A stretch of 64,000 nucleotides of DNA. Source: Methylotenera mobilis 13 (lineage in GTDB: Bacteria; Pseudomonadota; Gammaproteobacteria; Burkholderiales; Methylophilaceae). Shown in pieces: positions 36,543 through 45,540 of the stretch. The notes under the pieces are model-generated. The model had not been told where the DNA came from. It ran no database searches and saw only the letters and a program-made list of their open reading frames with translations. The position numbers and the translations under genes are program-made. The stretch covers positions 469,262 through 533,261 of the forward strand of contig NZ_KB913035.1 in the NCBI RefSeq assembly GCF_000384255.1, in the 5' to 3' direction. Every line of letters begins with the position of its first letter. The stretch's first letter is position 1.

Positions 36543-39404
36543 TCATTCCTTAAGCCGTGCTTCAAACGCGTCAATCGGTATAGGTTTGCCAAACAAATAG
36601 CCTTGATAACAATAGCAGCCGTTATCGAGTAGTATCTGTCTCTGTTCTTCTGTTTCCACACCTTCAGCAATGACGTTCAGGTTTAATGTGTGTGTCATGG
36701 CGATAATGGTCCGCACAATCGCTTGGTCACTAACGTTGTTAGTAATTTCGTGCACAAAAGATTGGTCAATTTTTAATTGATCAATCGGTAGGCGTTTTAA
36801 GTATTGTAAAGAAGAGTAACCAGTGCCAAAGTCATCTAAAGAAAACTTAATACCAATCTTTTGTAAGGCATGCATGGTCGCAATTGTTTTGTCCAACTCA
36901 TTCACTAACATGCTTTCTGTTAGCTCTAGCTTCAGTAGCTCAGGGTCAATCCCATTTTTCTTAATAGCAGATGCGACCTGTGCCACAAAGTTATCTTGCA
37001 AGAATTGTTGAGCAGTAACATTCACAGATAAAGTTAAATAGTTAGTTTGTGCTGATTTTTTCCAGGCTTTAAGTTGCGCGCAAGCACTGTCTAATACCCA
37101 TTTCCCTATTGGGACAATCAGCCCAGTTTCTTCTGCGATAGGTATAAATTCATAGGGTGACACCATGCCACGTTTTGGATGTTGCCAGCGGATGAGTACT
37201 TCTGCACCCAAAGGTTTGCCATCAGTATCAACCTGAATCTGGTAATACAGCACGAACTCTTTAGCGCTAATGGCCTGATTAAGTTCACGTTCAAGCGTGA
37301 CATAAGCGTTTAGGCTTTCCTGCATTTTAGGGTCGTAAAAGCAAATGCTGTTACTACCATTTCGTTTCGCCTGGTTGACCGCAATATCGACTTGTTTGAG
37401 CAACTCCTCTGCATCATGATTCATGTCATGGAACAAGCAAATGCCCACACTGATTGTGTTTTGGTATAAATGTGTTTGCAATTGAAATGGCTGATTAAGA
37501 TTTTGTTGAATCTTTGAGACGATACGTTCGACTTGTCCAGCTGATTCAACCGCCTTAGCACTTAGATTCTCTAATAACACAATAAACTCATCGCTCCCAA
37601 TTCGAGAGACGGTGTCACCTTCGCGCGTGCAAGAGATTAACCTTTTAGACACCTCTTGCAGCAATACATCACCTACTTTGTGCCCCAATGTGTCGTTGAT
37701 TGATTTAAAGTTATCAAGATCGATAAAAAGTAGCGCGCCATGCTGACCACTTCGGTTGCTGGCACTTAATGCATGTTTCAGTCGGTCTATCAGTAAGCGT
37801 CTGTTGGGTAGGTTAGTCAGCACATCATAGTTTGCAAGCTGATGAATCACTTCCTGGGATTTTGTCTGTTCGGTGATATCCATCCCTACCGACAGTAGAA
37901 TAGCTTCACCTTTGTTATCGTCGTGCAGGCAGGTATGCCTCCAAGAAATGTTACGACGGGTTTTATTAGCGGCAATGAACACTGATTTATGTGCATAACT
38001 ATATAGCTTGCTATTGGCTACCTCTGATAGCTTAGCTTTTAACGCAATCAACTCGCTTTCAGGTAAATCACTGTACATTTGATCGTCTTTATTCTTACCT
38101 GACAGTGTAACCCCAAACTGGTTGATCGATAAAATACGGCCATCTACGTTAGTCGTGGCAATAATAGCCTCAGCGTGATTGAGTAATTTAGTGGCAAACT
38201 CTTTTTCTTTTGATACTTCGTTAAAAAGATTTTTCAGAGAAAGGTTTTTTTCAACTACTTCATGCTCTAGCGACTCAAGCTTATAAGATAAGTCGATAGC
38301 TGACTGGTCAAGAATATCAACTTCATCTTTTAAAAGATGCGGGTGCAGTTTTATATTGGCGCGTAACGCTTGAAAAGCTCCTTGTCCAAGAAGTGGAATA
38401 GAAGACGCAATTCTGCGTAGTCGTTTTAGCGGGATACTAAGTAGTATGTAAAGTAGTGCAAGTATTAGCACAGTAGCAACCATGGCAAATACCATCACCT
38501 GCTTGCTATTTTTTTCTACTGTTGCCAAATCATCAGCAATATTTTCAATCACAATCAACTGCATTTCATCAGCCGAGTGAGATGTTTCAAGCTTAACCAA
38601 ACTTATCTCATAAACATCTTCTGCATCAACATAACGCACAGGCTTCTTTGATAATTCTGCAAAAGAGTAAACACTAGCTACCTTAGCGATTAACGGAATC
38701 AATAGTTTAGGACTGGACGCTGCTGCAAAGTGCATTCCCCACAGCGGTTGCTTAATGCTGCTTGAGTCTGACGAAAAAATAATCGCTAAATCGGCGTTTG
38801 ACGTTTTTTTGAAGGATAAAACTGTATCAGCTAGCGATGCCCCAATTGAAAATGCACCTGCCATTTCACCTTTCTGTAGGATGGGGGCGAATGCATAAAT
38901 GTTACATGTGTCAGCACATGCAATTAACCCGTTTGAAACCTCTTTGTTAAGAACGGTTTCCCAGTTTTTTTCCCATGATTTTGACTGGACTGATCGATTG
39001 GTTTTTGGCTCGTTACCCCATGTTGCAATCACATGCCCATCTGGTGCATATAGCTTGGCATTTTCAACCCCCATGTCAATCTGAAAGCTTGACCAAAAGC
39101 TCTCAAAATAATGGTAAAAGGCTGGGCTGTCATATTTCATAAGCCCGTTATTCATATTAATAAAAGTAGGCAACGTGGCAGCTAATTGCCTAATTCGCTC
39201 CACATCCATACTAATCAAGCCATTAATTTGCTTCGCATGTTTTATCTGTGCTTCTTTTCTGGTTTGTTCAAATTGTAGTAGGAGCTGGTGTTGAAAATAA
39301 TATGAGCTAGCAATGCTAAGAATTGCAGAAACGCTAAACAGAATTAACAGTAGCTTCCAGCGTAAGCTAAGAAAATGCGTAGGTTGTGTCACTTGATTCT
39401 GCAC
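36543..39404 (-). CDS. Membrane sensor with PAS, GGDEF-like and EAL-like domains
   Basis: A 953-residue protein: TM1 near 14-32, a large periplasmic sensor (about 33-300), TM2 near 305-325, a HAMP-like linker and coiled coil, a PAS domain (about 405-520), then GGDEF (about 530-690) and EAL (about 700-950). The cyclase motif reads GSDEF (603-607) and the phosphodiesterase motif EVL (735-737). Other EAL residues such as [10 protein letters not shown] and EGVET are intact. It lies 6 bp behind the porin gene, last in a three-gene operon with a phosphate-binding-like protein, which probably feeds the sensor a ligand signal. Confidence 0.92.
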   Translation of the reverse strand: MQNQVTQPTHFLSLRWKLLLILFSVSAILSIASSYYFQHQLLLQFEQTRKEAQIKHAKQINGLISMDVERIRQLAATLPTFINMNNGLMKYDSPAFYHYFESFWSSFQIDMGVENAKLYAPDGHVIATWGNEPKTNRSVQSKSWEKNWETVLNKEVSNGLIACADTCNIYAFAPILQKGEMAGAFSIGASLADTVLSFKKTSNADLAIIFSSDSSSIKQPLWGMHFAAASSPKLLIPLIAKVASVYSFAELSKKPVRYVDAEDVYEISLVKLETSHSADEMQLIVIENIADDLATVEKNSKQVMVFAMVATVLILALLYILLSIPLKRLRRIASSIPLLGQGAFQALRANIKLHPHLLKDEVDILDQSAIDLSYKLESLEHEVVEKNLSLKNLFNEVSKEKEFATKLLNHAEAIIATTNVDGRILSINQFGVTLSGKNKDDQMYSDLPESELIALKAKLSEVANSKLYSYAHKSVFIAANKTRRNISWRHTCLHDDNKGEAILLSVGMDITEQTKSQEVIHQLANYDVLTNLPNRRLLIDRLKHALSASNRSGQHGALLFIDLDNFKSINDTLGHKVGDVLLQEVSKRLISCTREGDTVSRIGSDEFIVLLENLSAKAVESAGQVERIVSKIQQNLNQPFQLQTHLYQNTISVGICLFHDMNHDAEELLKQVDIAVNQAKRNGSNSICFYDPKMQESLNAYVTLERELNQAISAKEFVLYYQIQVDTDGKPLGAEVLIRWQHPKRGMVSPYEFIPIAEETGLIVPIGKWVLDSACAQLKAWKKSAQTNYLTLSVNVTAQQFLQDNFVAQVASAIKKNGIDPELLKLELTESMLVNELDKTIATMHALQKIGIKFSLDDFGTGYSSLQYLKRLPIDQLKIDQSFVHEITNNVSDQAIVRTIIAMTHTLNLNVIAEGVETEEQRQILLDNGCYCYQGYLFGKPIPIDAFEARLKE

Positions 39405-39410
39405 GGGAGA

Positions 39411-40598
39411 TTAAAACCGCCAAGAGCCCATTAACATCAACATGTCCCACTTACGCTCCATTTCTCGTGGGTTTGTATTGTCTAGTGATGATAGCCAACC
39501 CGTTCCATCGAGATGATGCCACTCCCCTCTTAGCATAAATGTTGGCGTTACATCGTAACGTAACCCTAGCATCCAGTCTTTTGCGAAAAACATGTGAGCA
39601 GGCAAACCTGTTGCTGCTGAGAGCTTTTTCCCATCGCGGTCACTTTTGTTATTAAAGCTGGCATCATAGCGTGCGACTGCTTGCAAAGAGGGGGTGAGTT
39701 GATAGCTACCCTGAACATAATAGCCCTCGATGACATTGCTAAAGTTCGGTGCAAAGTTTCTTGTAATAGATGACTTCATTTGGGAATACTCTGCTGTAAG
39801 CTCCCATTTTTCGTGACTGTACTGTGCTGAAATAATCTTGGGGTCTAAATGCACAAATAAATGTGGGTCAACTTCATGTGAGGCTTCCTGATAGTTAAGG
39901 TCTATATTGGCCGCAGTAAAAGCTAGGCGTAAGCGGTCATCCGGTGTTGTGTAGATGATGCGCATTAAACGTGAGGCTTTGTCAGACTCCATCTCCCCAG
40001 GTTCGTCTTTTCTGATAAATGTTGCTTCACTACCTCGGTCAACGTTTGCTTTTCCCACTACCATGTCAACATTGATTGCCCCCAAACTTCCTTCTCGATT
40101 AAAGTAAATTCCAGCACCATCGGATGAAAGCGCAATACTGCGCGCTTTGTCAAAGTAAATAGATTGCGGCAATATAATGCTGGGACGGGTAAATGCAACG
40201 TCACGCGTTGTTGTATAAAGCCCAAATGGATTTTTGACGCGACCAAGCCTAACCCCAAATTGGGTAGCTTCATTTGAGTAAACCGTATAGTCAACCAACG
40301 CGTAATCTAGTAGTAAGCCATTTTCGTTCACGTTTCCAGCATCAAGTTGGATGACCTGAGCAGAAAATTGCAAATCTGGTCTAGGGCGGTATGAAGCATT
40401 AATGCCAATTTCACGAAAGTTAAAACTAATACTATTGTCACTGTCACCATAAAACTTATTATCTGTACTTGATACGATGCCCTGGCTTGCAAAGCCATGA
40501 ATTTGCACCTTCCCATCGTTAAACTCCACTGCTAATAGGGCTGTTGAGCATGTCGAGCTAAACAAAAACACTATCCAAGTAGCATAGATTCGTAACAT
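39411..40598 (-). CDS. Outer-membrane porin-like beta-barrel protein
   Basis: A 395-residue protein: signal peptide about 1-22, then alternating beta-strand sequence typical of porins (FNFREIGINASYRPRPDLQFSAQVIQ, TQFGVRLGRVKNPFGLY, LTAEYSQMKSS) ending in the terminal Phe of WRF. The ATG at 40598 lies 1 bp after the upstream stop, with TGAGGTG as ribosome site. It is the middle gene of a phosphate-binding-like protein, porin and GGDEF-EAL operon. Substrate unknown. Confidence 0.85.
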   Translation of the reverse strand: MLRIYATWIVFLFSSTCSTALLAVEFNDGKVQIHGFASQGIVSSTDNKFYGDSDNSISFNFREIGINASYRPRPDLQFSAQVIQLDAGNVNENGLLLDYALVDYTVYSNEATQFGVRLGRVKNPFGLYTTTRDVAFTRPSIILPQSIYFDKARSIALSSDGAGIYFNREGSLGAINVDMVVGKANVDRGSEATFIRKDEPGEMESDKASRLMRIIYTTPDDRLRLAFTAANIDLNYQEASHEVDPHLFVHLDPKIISAQYSHEKWELTAEYSQMKSSITRNFAPNFSNVIEGYYVQGSYQLTPSLQAVARYDASFNNKSDRDGKKLSAATGLPAHMFFAKDWMLGLRYDVTPTFMLRGEWHHLDGTGWLSSLDNTNPREMERKWDMLMLMGSWRF

Positions 40599-40599
40599 A

Positions 40600-41031
40600 T
40601 TAGTGCACCTCAACCATACGAATTTTAATTCCATCAATTTTTGATCTTGGAAGATAGCCAATTGCACCGGGGGTGTTGGCAATATTGGTCATCATTTGAT
40701 CTATATTTGCCACTTCTCGAGGTGCTTGCCCCGTGCCTGAGTAAACCTGACGATCCCACGCAGAGCGAAGTTTATAAGGGAATGTTTCTAAAATTTCTTT
40801 TGCGAAAATGAGGTGGTGTGCATTTCGATCAGGCAATACAAACACAACAACAGGGCTGCCATTCGCCCATTGCCTTGCCTTCATGCTAAATATTTGCCGA
40901 GAAAAACTACGTGAAATATGACTTTCAACAATATTTTGATTAACAGCCAATACGATTTCTTCGTCGCTAGCTGCAACGCTACCGTTAAGCAGTAACAAAA
41001 TACATAAGATAAGAGCTTTATTAAAGATCAT
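40600..41031 (-). CDS. Short PstS-like periplasmic binding protein
   Basis: A 143-residue exported protein: signal peptide about 1-21, then the phosphate-binding-superfamily pattern (EEIVLAVNQNI..., SRQIFSMKARQWANGSPVVVFVLP, MMTNIANTPGAIGYLPRSK). It is about half the length of a full PstS, as in other stand-alone short PBP-like proteins. There are no ABC permease genes nearby. It heads the operon with a porin and a c-di-GMP sensor, so it may act as a signal-presenting protein for the sensor's periplasmic domain. Confidence 0.82.
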   Translation of the reverse strand: MIFNKALILCILLLLNGSVAASDEEIVLAVNQNIVESHISRSFSRQIFSMKARQWANGSPVVVFVLPDRNAHHLIFAKEILETFPYKLRSAWDRQVYSGTGQAPREVANIDQMMTNIANTPGAIGYLPRSKIDGIKIRMVEVH

Positions 41032-41510
41032 TGCTGAATTTAAGTACGCAAATGATGCATATAACTCTTAATTAATACCAGGATTCTGATTTTGATTCTG
41101 AATAAACATCATCGAAATTAACCTTTGTTATTATTTGGCAAGTCTTATATAAGTCCAATATATCTGATACTGACATATTTTGTCTATAAATGATGTTAGC
41201 TAATAAAGTCTGTCGAACAGTGTTACGCTAAAGTATTAATTTAACTTAAATTTATAAATTAGAAAATATAAGTTCGAAGCTGTCGGGCTCGGCAAAAAAA
41301 TGCTAAAAATTTATCCCCTTTGTAATAAAGGCTGTAGAGCATTTAATATTATCAATATTTAATCAAGCAACTGCTAAGGGGCATAGCGGTCATTTGAAAT
41401 TAAACAACTTCAAATGAATCGACCAATCACTTGTGTCCTTAATTGCTATTTATTACTATACGTACGCACACGACCGCTTAATATCTGTTAGAGGCTTAGG
41501 AAAGGCCAAA
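41032..41510. other. AT-rich intergenic region before the TIR gene
   Basis: About 480 bp with no convincing gene. A direct repeat, GATTCTGA-TTTT-GATTCTGA, lies near 41083-41102, in the upstream region of the leftward binding-protein operon, and could be an operator. The rest is AT-rich filler with no recognisable element. Confidence 0.4.
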
Positions 41511-42002
41511 ATGGAATTCCGTATCTTTGTAAGTTACTCAACACTGGATCTTGCACAAGTTGAATTATTGCGCTCTCAGTTGAGCAACACACCTATCAAC
41601 CTATTTATTGCGGAGCACTCTGTAACTCCAGGAGAGAATCTCTCTGAGAAGATCAAGGATGGCATATCTGGCTGCGACCTATTTGTCGTTGTCTGGAGCA
41701 AAAATGCCAAAGAGTCAGGCTGGGTATCTCAGGAAATAGGTCAAGCACTAGCTCTAAGCAAGCCGATCCTTCCATTGGTCCTTGACAAAGAACACCCCCC
41801 ATCCGGGTTTGTTTCAAACGTAAAGTACATACCCATGTTTGAGGATGTGCCCCAAGCTCTGTATAAGGCAGAAGAAATCATTACGCGTGAATACACCAAG
41901 AAGCATGAGCGCTTACAGGCTGAGAAAAAGAGAAAAGAATCTGACGACATGGCGAAACTAGGAATCGCAGCCTTTCTTCTTTGGCTAGGCACAAGAAGTT
42001 GA
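41511..42002 (+). CDS. TIR-domain protein
   Basis: A 163-residue protein: a TIR domain (about 1-125) with FRIFVSYSTLDLAQVELLRSQL, LFIAEHSVTPGENL, GCDLFVVVWSKNAKESGWVSQEIGQAL and ILPLVLD. Glu75, within WVSQE, is at the position of the catalytic Glu of TIR NADases, so NAD cleavage is plausible. A charged coiled coil (about 125-150) and a short hydrophobic tail (AAFLLWLG) follow. AGGAAAGG precedes the ATG. It has no Thoeris partner beside it, so its role as a defence effector is only inferred. Confidence 0.85.
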   Translation: MEFRIFVSYSTLDLAQVELLRSQLSNTPINLFIAEHSVTPGENLSEKIKDGISGCDLFVVVWSKNAKESGWVSQEIGQALALSKPILPLVLDKEHPPSGFVSNVKYIPMFEDVPQALYKAEEIITREYTKKHERLQAEKKRKESDDMAKLGIAAFLLWLGTRS

Positions 42003-42087
42003 AATCCTCTTACCACGCGCTTATGGGGACCTCCGAAAGGAGCCGCTGATTAGCTTCACATTAACCACCAGAGATTCGCTCTATGAC

Positions 42088-42371
42088 TGACCAATCACCG
42101 TGACTCAAGCGGGAAAATCCGTAAGGTTGGAACAGATCAGTACAAGAATCGGCTTCTTGCATACATTGATTCGCGACATAAAGGCGATGGGAGTGTGGCC
42201 ATAGATGAGTCGGAACTAGAGTTTCTAGCAGCACGTCTAGACGCAATCTATGAGATGACGTGCAAAGGAGTTTACGTTGATGTTTCGCTCGATGAAGCCC
42301 GTCTTGTTGTTATTCACACATACTTGTTCATTGGCGAAATAGCTCGTTTTCCTCGCCATTTTGTTGTTGGC
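42088..42371 (+). pseudogene. Open gene fragment without a start codon
   Basis: An open frame runs from a TGA at about 42085 to TAA at 42371, reading TNHRDSSGKIRKVGTDQYKN and later DESELEFLAARLDAIYEMTC and VSLDEARLVVIHTYLFI. The sequence is protein-like and charged, but has no ATG, GTG or TTG near its start. It is probably the 3' end of a disrupted gene. The family is not recognised. Confidence 0.4.
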
Positions 42372-42492
42372 TAACCCTGTAATCTACTGGGCGCTCCGCG
42401 TTAAGGCCTCGCAGCATCGATGATTTTCCACGTTGACAGAATCTTTGTGCGTGCATGGTCCTTTGTTTCGAATTTAAAGAATGGAAACTGTT

Positions 42493-42780
42493 ATGACAAA
42501 GGGTCTTAAAAAAGAATTTATCACAGTCACTTTTGGATCGGTCACCATTAGAACTGAACAACCTAGTCCTGAAGTCATCAGAAAAAATATTATTGATGGA
42601 CAAAGGGCTTTTGCTCGAGCAATTGAAGCATTCAAAACCAAGGGCGTAAAACTGAATGTATCCAAAGGAACAGCACTTTACCAAGCAAATCCTAATAATC
42701 CCGCGTTATTGATTCGTAATATTGACGGAAAGATAGATCAAGGTGTTTTTGAAAACGGTCAGTTTCGAGTGATTCAGTAG
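42493..42780 (+). CDS. Small protein of unknown function
   Basis: A 95-residue protein (MTKGLKKEFITVTFGSVTIR...) with no signal peptide. It reads as a compact alpha/beta protein with a basic middle (AFARAIEAFKTKGVKLNVSKG). The ATG at 42493 follows GGAAAC; an ATG four codons earlier is possible. It lies between gene fragments and IS debris in a region that appears recombined. No family is recognised. Confidence 0.55.
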   Translation: MTKGLKKEFITVTFGSVTIRTEQPSPEVIRKNIIDGQRAFARAIEAFKTKGVKLNVSKGTALYQANPNNPALLIRNIDGKIDQGVFENGQFRVIQ

Positions 42781-42975
42781 ATGTGTGGATTACACTTGAG
42801 CATTTCTAATAAAAAACATCCATGATTAATGAAAACAGCTAGTTGTCTACCGAACCGTGGCTAGTCCATTTCGTCATGCCATACGTCTTTCAATGGGCTT
42901 ACATATATATCTTCAGCTTGAAAAACGTCCTCTATGCCGGACAAAGCTGCCTTTCAATATTGAGGCAAAAAAGCC

Positions 42976-43053
42976 TCACTGGTCAAGCATAATGGTATCT
43001 CCATCAGTCACACCGACCACTCTTCCAGTGATTAGGTCTGCATAGGCTATAGT
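42976..43053 (-). pseudogene. Fragment of a staphylococcal-nuclease-like gene
   Basis: The minus strand reads TIAYADLITGRVVGVTDGDT then IMLDQ and stop. It matches the mature N-terminus of thermonuclease-family proteins (the GRVVGVxDGDTI motif). The upstream part is cut at 43053, exactly where the IS3-type remnant's palindrome AGTTTAATTAAACT begins. The downstream part is missing too. Confidence 0.45.
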
Positions 43054-43078
43054 TTAATTAAACTAAAAGGAGGTAGTT

Positions 43079-43369
43079 ATGGCAAAGGAACGATTTGCTG
43101 AGGAGTTTAAATCTGAAGCAGTAAGTCAGGCAGTTGAGCGTGGCTATATATCTTGCAGATGTTACTAAGCGATTGAGTGTTTCTGCGCAAAGTCTTTACA
43201 AATGGGTGCGAGCATCAAGCCCATCTGATCAGGAGAAGTAGAAACTGAGTTGGTTGAAGTTCTACTTGAGAACCGTAGATTACTTGCGCAGAAAGAGCGG
43301 GATATCTTAAAAAAGGCCGTCGCATACTATGGAGTAAAGTATGCGTTCATAGAATCTTGGAAGGAATAG
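43079..43369 (+). pseudogene. IS3-family transposase OrfA remnant
   Basis: It starts with a strong AGGAGG ribosome site and MAKERFAEEFKSEAVSQAVERG, the helix-turn-helix start of IS3 OrfA. After one frameshift it continues LADVTKRLSVSAQSLYKWVR, and after another TELVEVLLENRRLLAQKERD and ILKKAVAYYGVKYAF. At least two frameshifts make it non-functional, and no OrfB follows. Confidence 0.85.
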
Positions 43370-43406
43370 CATGGTGTTGCTGTATTCTTTAGATTGATGG
43401 GTAAGT

Positions 43407-43444
43407 TGATCTCATCAAATAATTTTCGTAATTTGATGAGATCA
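43407..43444. repeat. Perfect 14-bp inverted repeat
   Basis: TGATCTCATCAAAT and its exact complement flank the 10-nt spacer AATTTTCGTA, 38 bp after the OrfA remnant. There is no T-run. It may be a mobile-element end, or a regulator site or terminator left in the junction DNA. Confidence 0.6.
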
Positions 43445-43580
43445 TCTAATCTTCCCTAGTTGTGGACGTGTTCACTAATAACCATTGGTTAATAAATCAA
43501 ATTGATGCGGACTTAATCAAAAAAACTTATTATCTAAATGCTTTTCTAATATAGTAAGCATATAGACTATACTCCAAATT

Positions 43581-43617
43581 GGCGTCCTAGGACGCCCTGT
43601 CAAACAGGCAAGGCGTC
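43581..43617 (-). terminator. Palindrome and hairpin downstream of the P460 gene
   Basis: GGCGTCC-TA-GGACGCC is a perfect 16-bp palindrome. A second hairpin (GACGCC...GGCGTC with inner CCTGT/ACAGG) overlaps it on the leftward strand. It is placed to end transcription of the cytochrome P460 gene, although no T-run is present. Confidence 0.5.
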
Positions 43618-43632
43618 TATAACTACCCAATG

Positions 43633-44211
43633 TCATCGTTTCAGTGTCGGGTAACCATTAATGAATACCCAGTCCGTGCGTTTGGCTGGGGTATGACAAC
43701 CCATACAGGTTTCCTTGAAACTTTTTGAAACATTTCTGGAAGGATCCTTAGCATCATAGAGCGCCCAGCCCCAGCCCTCCTGCCAGTGTGCGTTCCCAGG
43801 GAAGCGACCCTTGTTGTCCTTTACCATCACAAACCAAATATTGGTCGACCCGGCCCAATGAGCCTTGCCAGTAGTCTGCTCCCCTGATTCAACCTTGCGG
43901 ACTTCTTTAACCAATATGCTACCGTCGGGGAATTTTCCAGTTTTACGATAGGCATTTACTGCTTCTTTCTGGGCATATACATCATGAAAACCATGGCCAG
44001 GGGCCCCGGCGTCTAAAACAACCCAGGAGCCCATGTGATTCCAGTTTAATCTATAGTCCTTGGGAAGACTAATGTTACCTTTCTGGTCCACTATAGTGCC
44101 GAACGTGTTATTAAGCAGATCAATATCCGTAGAGGAAATCTTGTCTGCGGCCATGACATTATTACCTACCAGCCAGAGCGTAGCTGCTGCGATTACTTTA
44201 ATGTGTTTCAT
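43633..44211 (-). CDS. Cytochrome P460-family c-type heme protein
   Basis: A 192-residue periplasmic protein: signal peptide about 1-21, then a P460-type domain (PKDYRLNWNHMGSWVVLDAGAPGHG..., GKAHWAGSTNIWFVMVKD) and a single heme-binding motif CMGCH (169-173). True P460 proteins oxidise hydroxylamine and carry a Lys-heme link, which cannot be judged here; many homologs act on other small molecules. AAGGAGAA sets the ATG at 44211. It follows the AhpD-like gene on the same strand with a 57-bp gap, so they are probably one operon. Confidence 0.87.
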   Translation of the reverse strand: MKHIKVIAAATLWLVGNNVMAADKISSTDIDLLNNTFGTIVDQKGNISLPKDYRLNWNHMGSWVVLDAGAPGHGFHDVYAQKEAVNAYRKTGKFPDGSILVKEVRKVESGEQTTGKAHWAGSTNIWFVMVKDNKGRFPGNAHWQEGWGWALYDAKDPSRNVSKSFKETCMGCHTPAKRTDWVFINGYPTLKR

Positions 44212-44268
44212 TTGATGTTTCTCCTTGATAATATGTGCTGACAAACCAATGCTGTCGCCACAATCTGG

Positions 44269-44808
44269 TTAAAGCTCAACTTCAACCAGAGGGAAGTCCA
44301 CGTCCGTGTTTGCGAGGTTGTTGGTGTAGTTGGTTAGGATATTAAGTGCGACGTTCGCAATGATTTCTATTACAGTACCGTCGTCAATCCCTGCGCGGCG
44401 AACTTCTTCCAAGTCCTCAGCACTCAGATGCCCCCGTTTTTGCACTACCTTACGGGAAAACGACACAATGGCATTACTCTTTGAAGCAGCGCCTGTTCCG
44501 AAACGTGCGCTTAGTATCTCCGCATCGCTCAGACCTGCTCCTTTACTTATCGCGGTATGTGCACTAAGGCAATACTGGCAGCCATTCTCCTGTGCTACGA
44601 CTAAGGCTACTATTTCACGCTGACGTGTGTTTAGGAATCCTGACCCTAAGGATTCAGAAAGCCGTAGGTAACCATGCAAGGCTGCCGGAGAATTTGCTAA
44701 CGTTAGAAACAGATTAGGGATCATTCCGATCTTTGACTTGACCGCAATTAGGGTTTGTGACGTATTGGAATCGGTCGCACTTAGTGCGATGGGTGAAATT
44801 GTTGGCAT
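44269..44808 (-). CDS. AhpD/carboxymuconolactone-decarboxylase-like protein
   Basis: A 179-residue peroxidase-related protein with the AhpD-type motif CQYCLSAH (Cys77, Cys80, His84) in a helical CMD fold (TRQREIVALVVAQENG..., NAIVSFSRKVVQKRG). The two cysteines suggest thiol-dependent peroxidase or related redox activity. It lies upstream of the P460 gene in a probable two-gene operon and near katG and oxyR, which fits an oxidative-stress setting. The substrate is unknown. Confidence 0.88.
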   Translation of the reverse strand: MPTISPIALSATDSNTSQTLIAVKSKIGMIPNLFLTLANSPAALHGYLRLSESLGSGFLNTRQREIVALVVAQENGCQYCLSAHTAISKGAGLSDAEILSARFGTGAASKSNAIVSFSRKVVQKRGHLSAEDLEEVRRAGIDDGTVIEIIANVALNILTNYTNNLANTDVDFPLVEVEL

Positions 44809-45089
44809 GTAATACTCCTAAATATTTAAGTGCAATCGCACAGGGGATATAATATTTGCATTATTAATATTAATGGAATCAATTAGTCTAAATAAGTAGA
44901 CAATAAGTATCATTAATGAGTGCTTTACGAAGGCAAGGTTTTACAATTACTGCCTAGTAGTGACAATCTGCAGTATGTGATTGCAACCGAAGCCATTTTT
45001 AGTGCATATTTACTGATAATTTGCAAAGGAGATTCAACTATTTTGCGCTATGAAGAATCCCACTATGTGCACATGATGCTTACAAGTCA

Positions 45090-45443
45090 TTACAGACTTG
45101 GTTTTAGAACATTCGCAGCTTGTGTTTGCGGATCAGGGAATTTAATTGGTAAGTCCTGATTGCCATGTACAACTCCAGTAGTAAACTGCGCGAATTGATG
45201 CAGCGGCTGCAGTACGTGTCTGGCTTGCACCTGAGGCTCCAAGGAATAGTGATTTCCACTTATGCCTCGCTGTGTGATTTTTGTATCTTGGTTTTGGGCT
45301 TTTGAGGGTTGCAATACGTTAGCCGCCTGAATCAATGGGTCCTTAGAAGTCGTGGCAGCATGCAAGTTGCTGCTTCCGAAGGAAATTAGTAGCAATGCGC
45401 TTGCCGCGATCGATAAAGAATGATTTTTAATTTGCTTGGGCAT
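45090..45443 (-). CDS. Small exported protein with three short repeats
   Basis: A 117-residue protein: signal peptide about 1-29 (...NLHA|AT). Three copies of a 13-residue motif follow: DPLIQAANVLQPS (35-47), EPQVQARHVLQPL (69-81) and DPQTQAANVLKPS (104-116). No cysteines are present in the mature part and no family is recognised. It lies divergently, 97 bp from the araC-type gene, so that regulator may control it. The repeat spacing suggests a scaffold or peptide-release protein, but this is speculative. Confidence 0.7.
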   Translation of the reverse strand: MPKQIKNHSLSIAASALLLISFGSSNLHAATTSKDPLIQAANVLQPSKAQNQDTKITQRGISGNHYSLEPQVQARHVLQPLHQFAQFTTGVVHGNQDLPIKFPDPQTQAANVLKPSL

Positions 45444-45540
45444 GTTAGTGTCCTATAAATGATTAAAGAAGCAGAATTATTCACTAATAATATAAACTAA
45501 TGGTATCATTGAGTATTAATTAATATACTGAAAGTTCCAA

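Noticed and set aside
42340..42420. Integron attC-like site (GCTAACCC...GCGTTAAGGC)
   Set aside because: The core sites do not fit the RYYYAAC/GTTRRRY pattern and no integrase or cassette array is nearby.
42857..43045. 62-codon ORF on the + strand
   Set aside because: The minus strand of the same stretch encodes the recognisable nuclease fragment, so this is its shadow.
44920..45159. 79-codon ORF between the AhpD-like and repeat-protein genes
   Set aside because: It starts without a ribosome site and its end overlaps the repeat-protein gene on the other strand. The sequence is somewhat protein-like, so a relic is possible, but I cannot support a gene.
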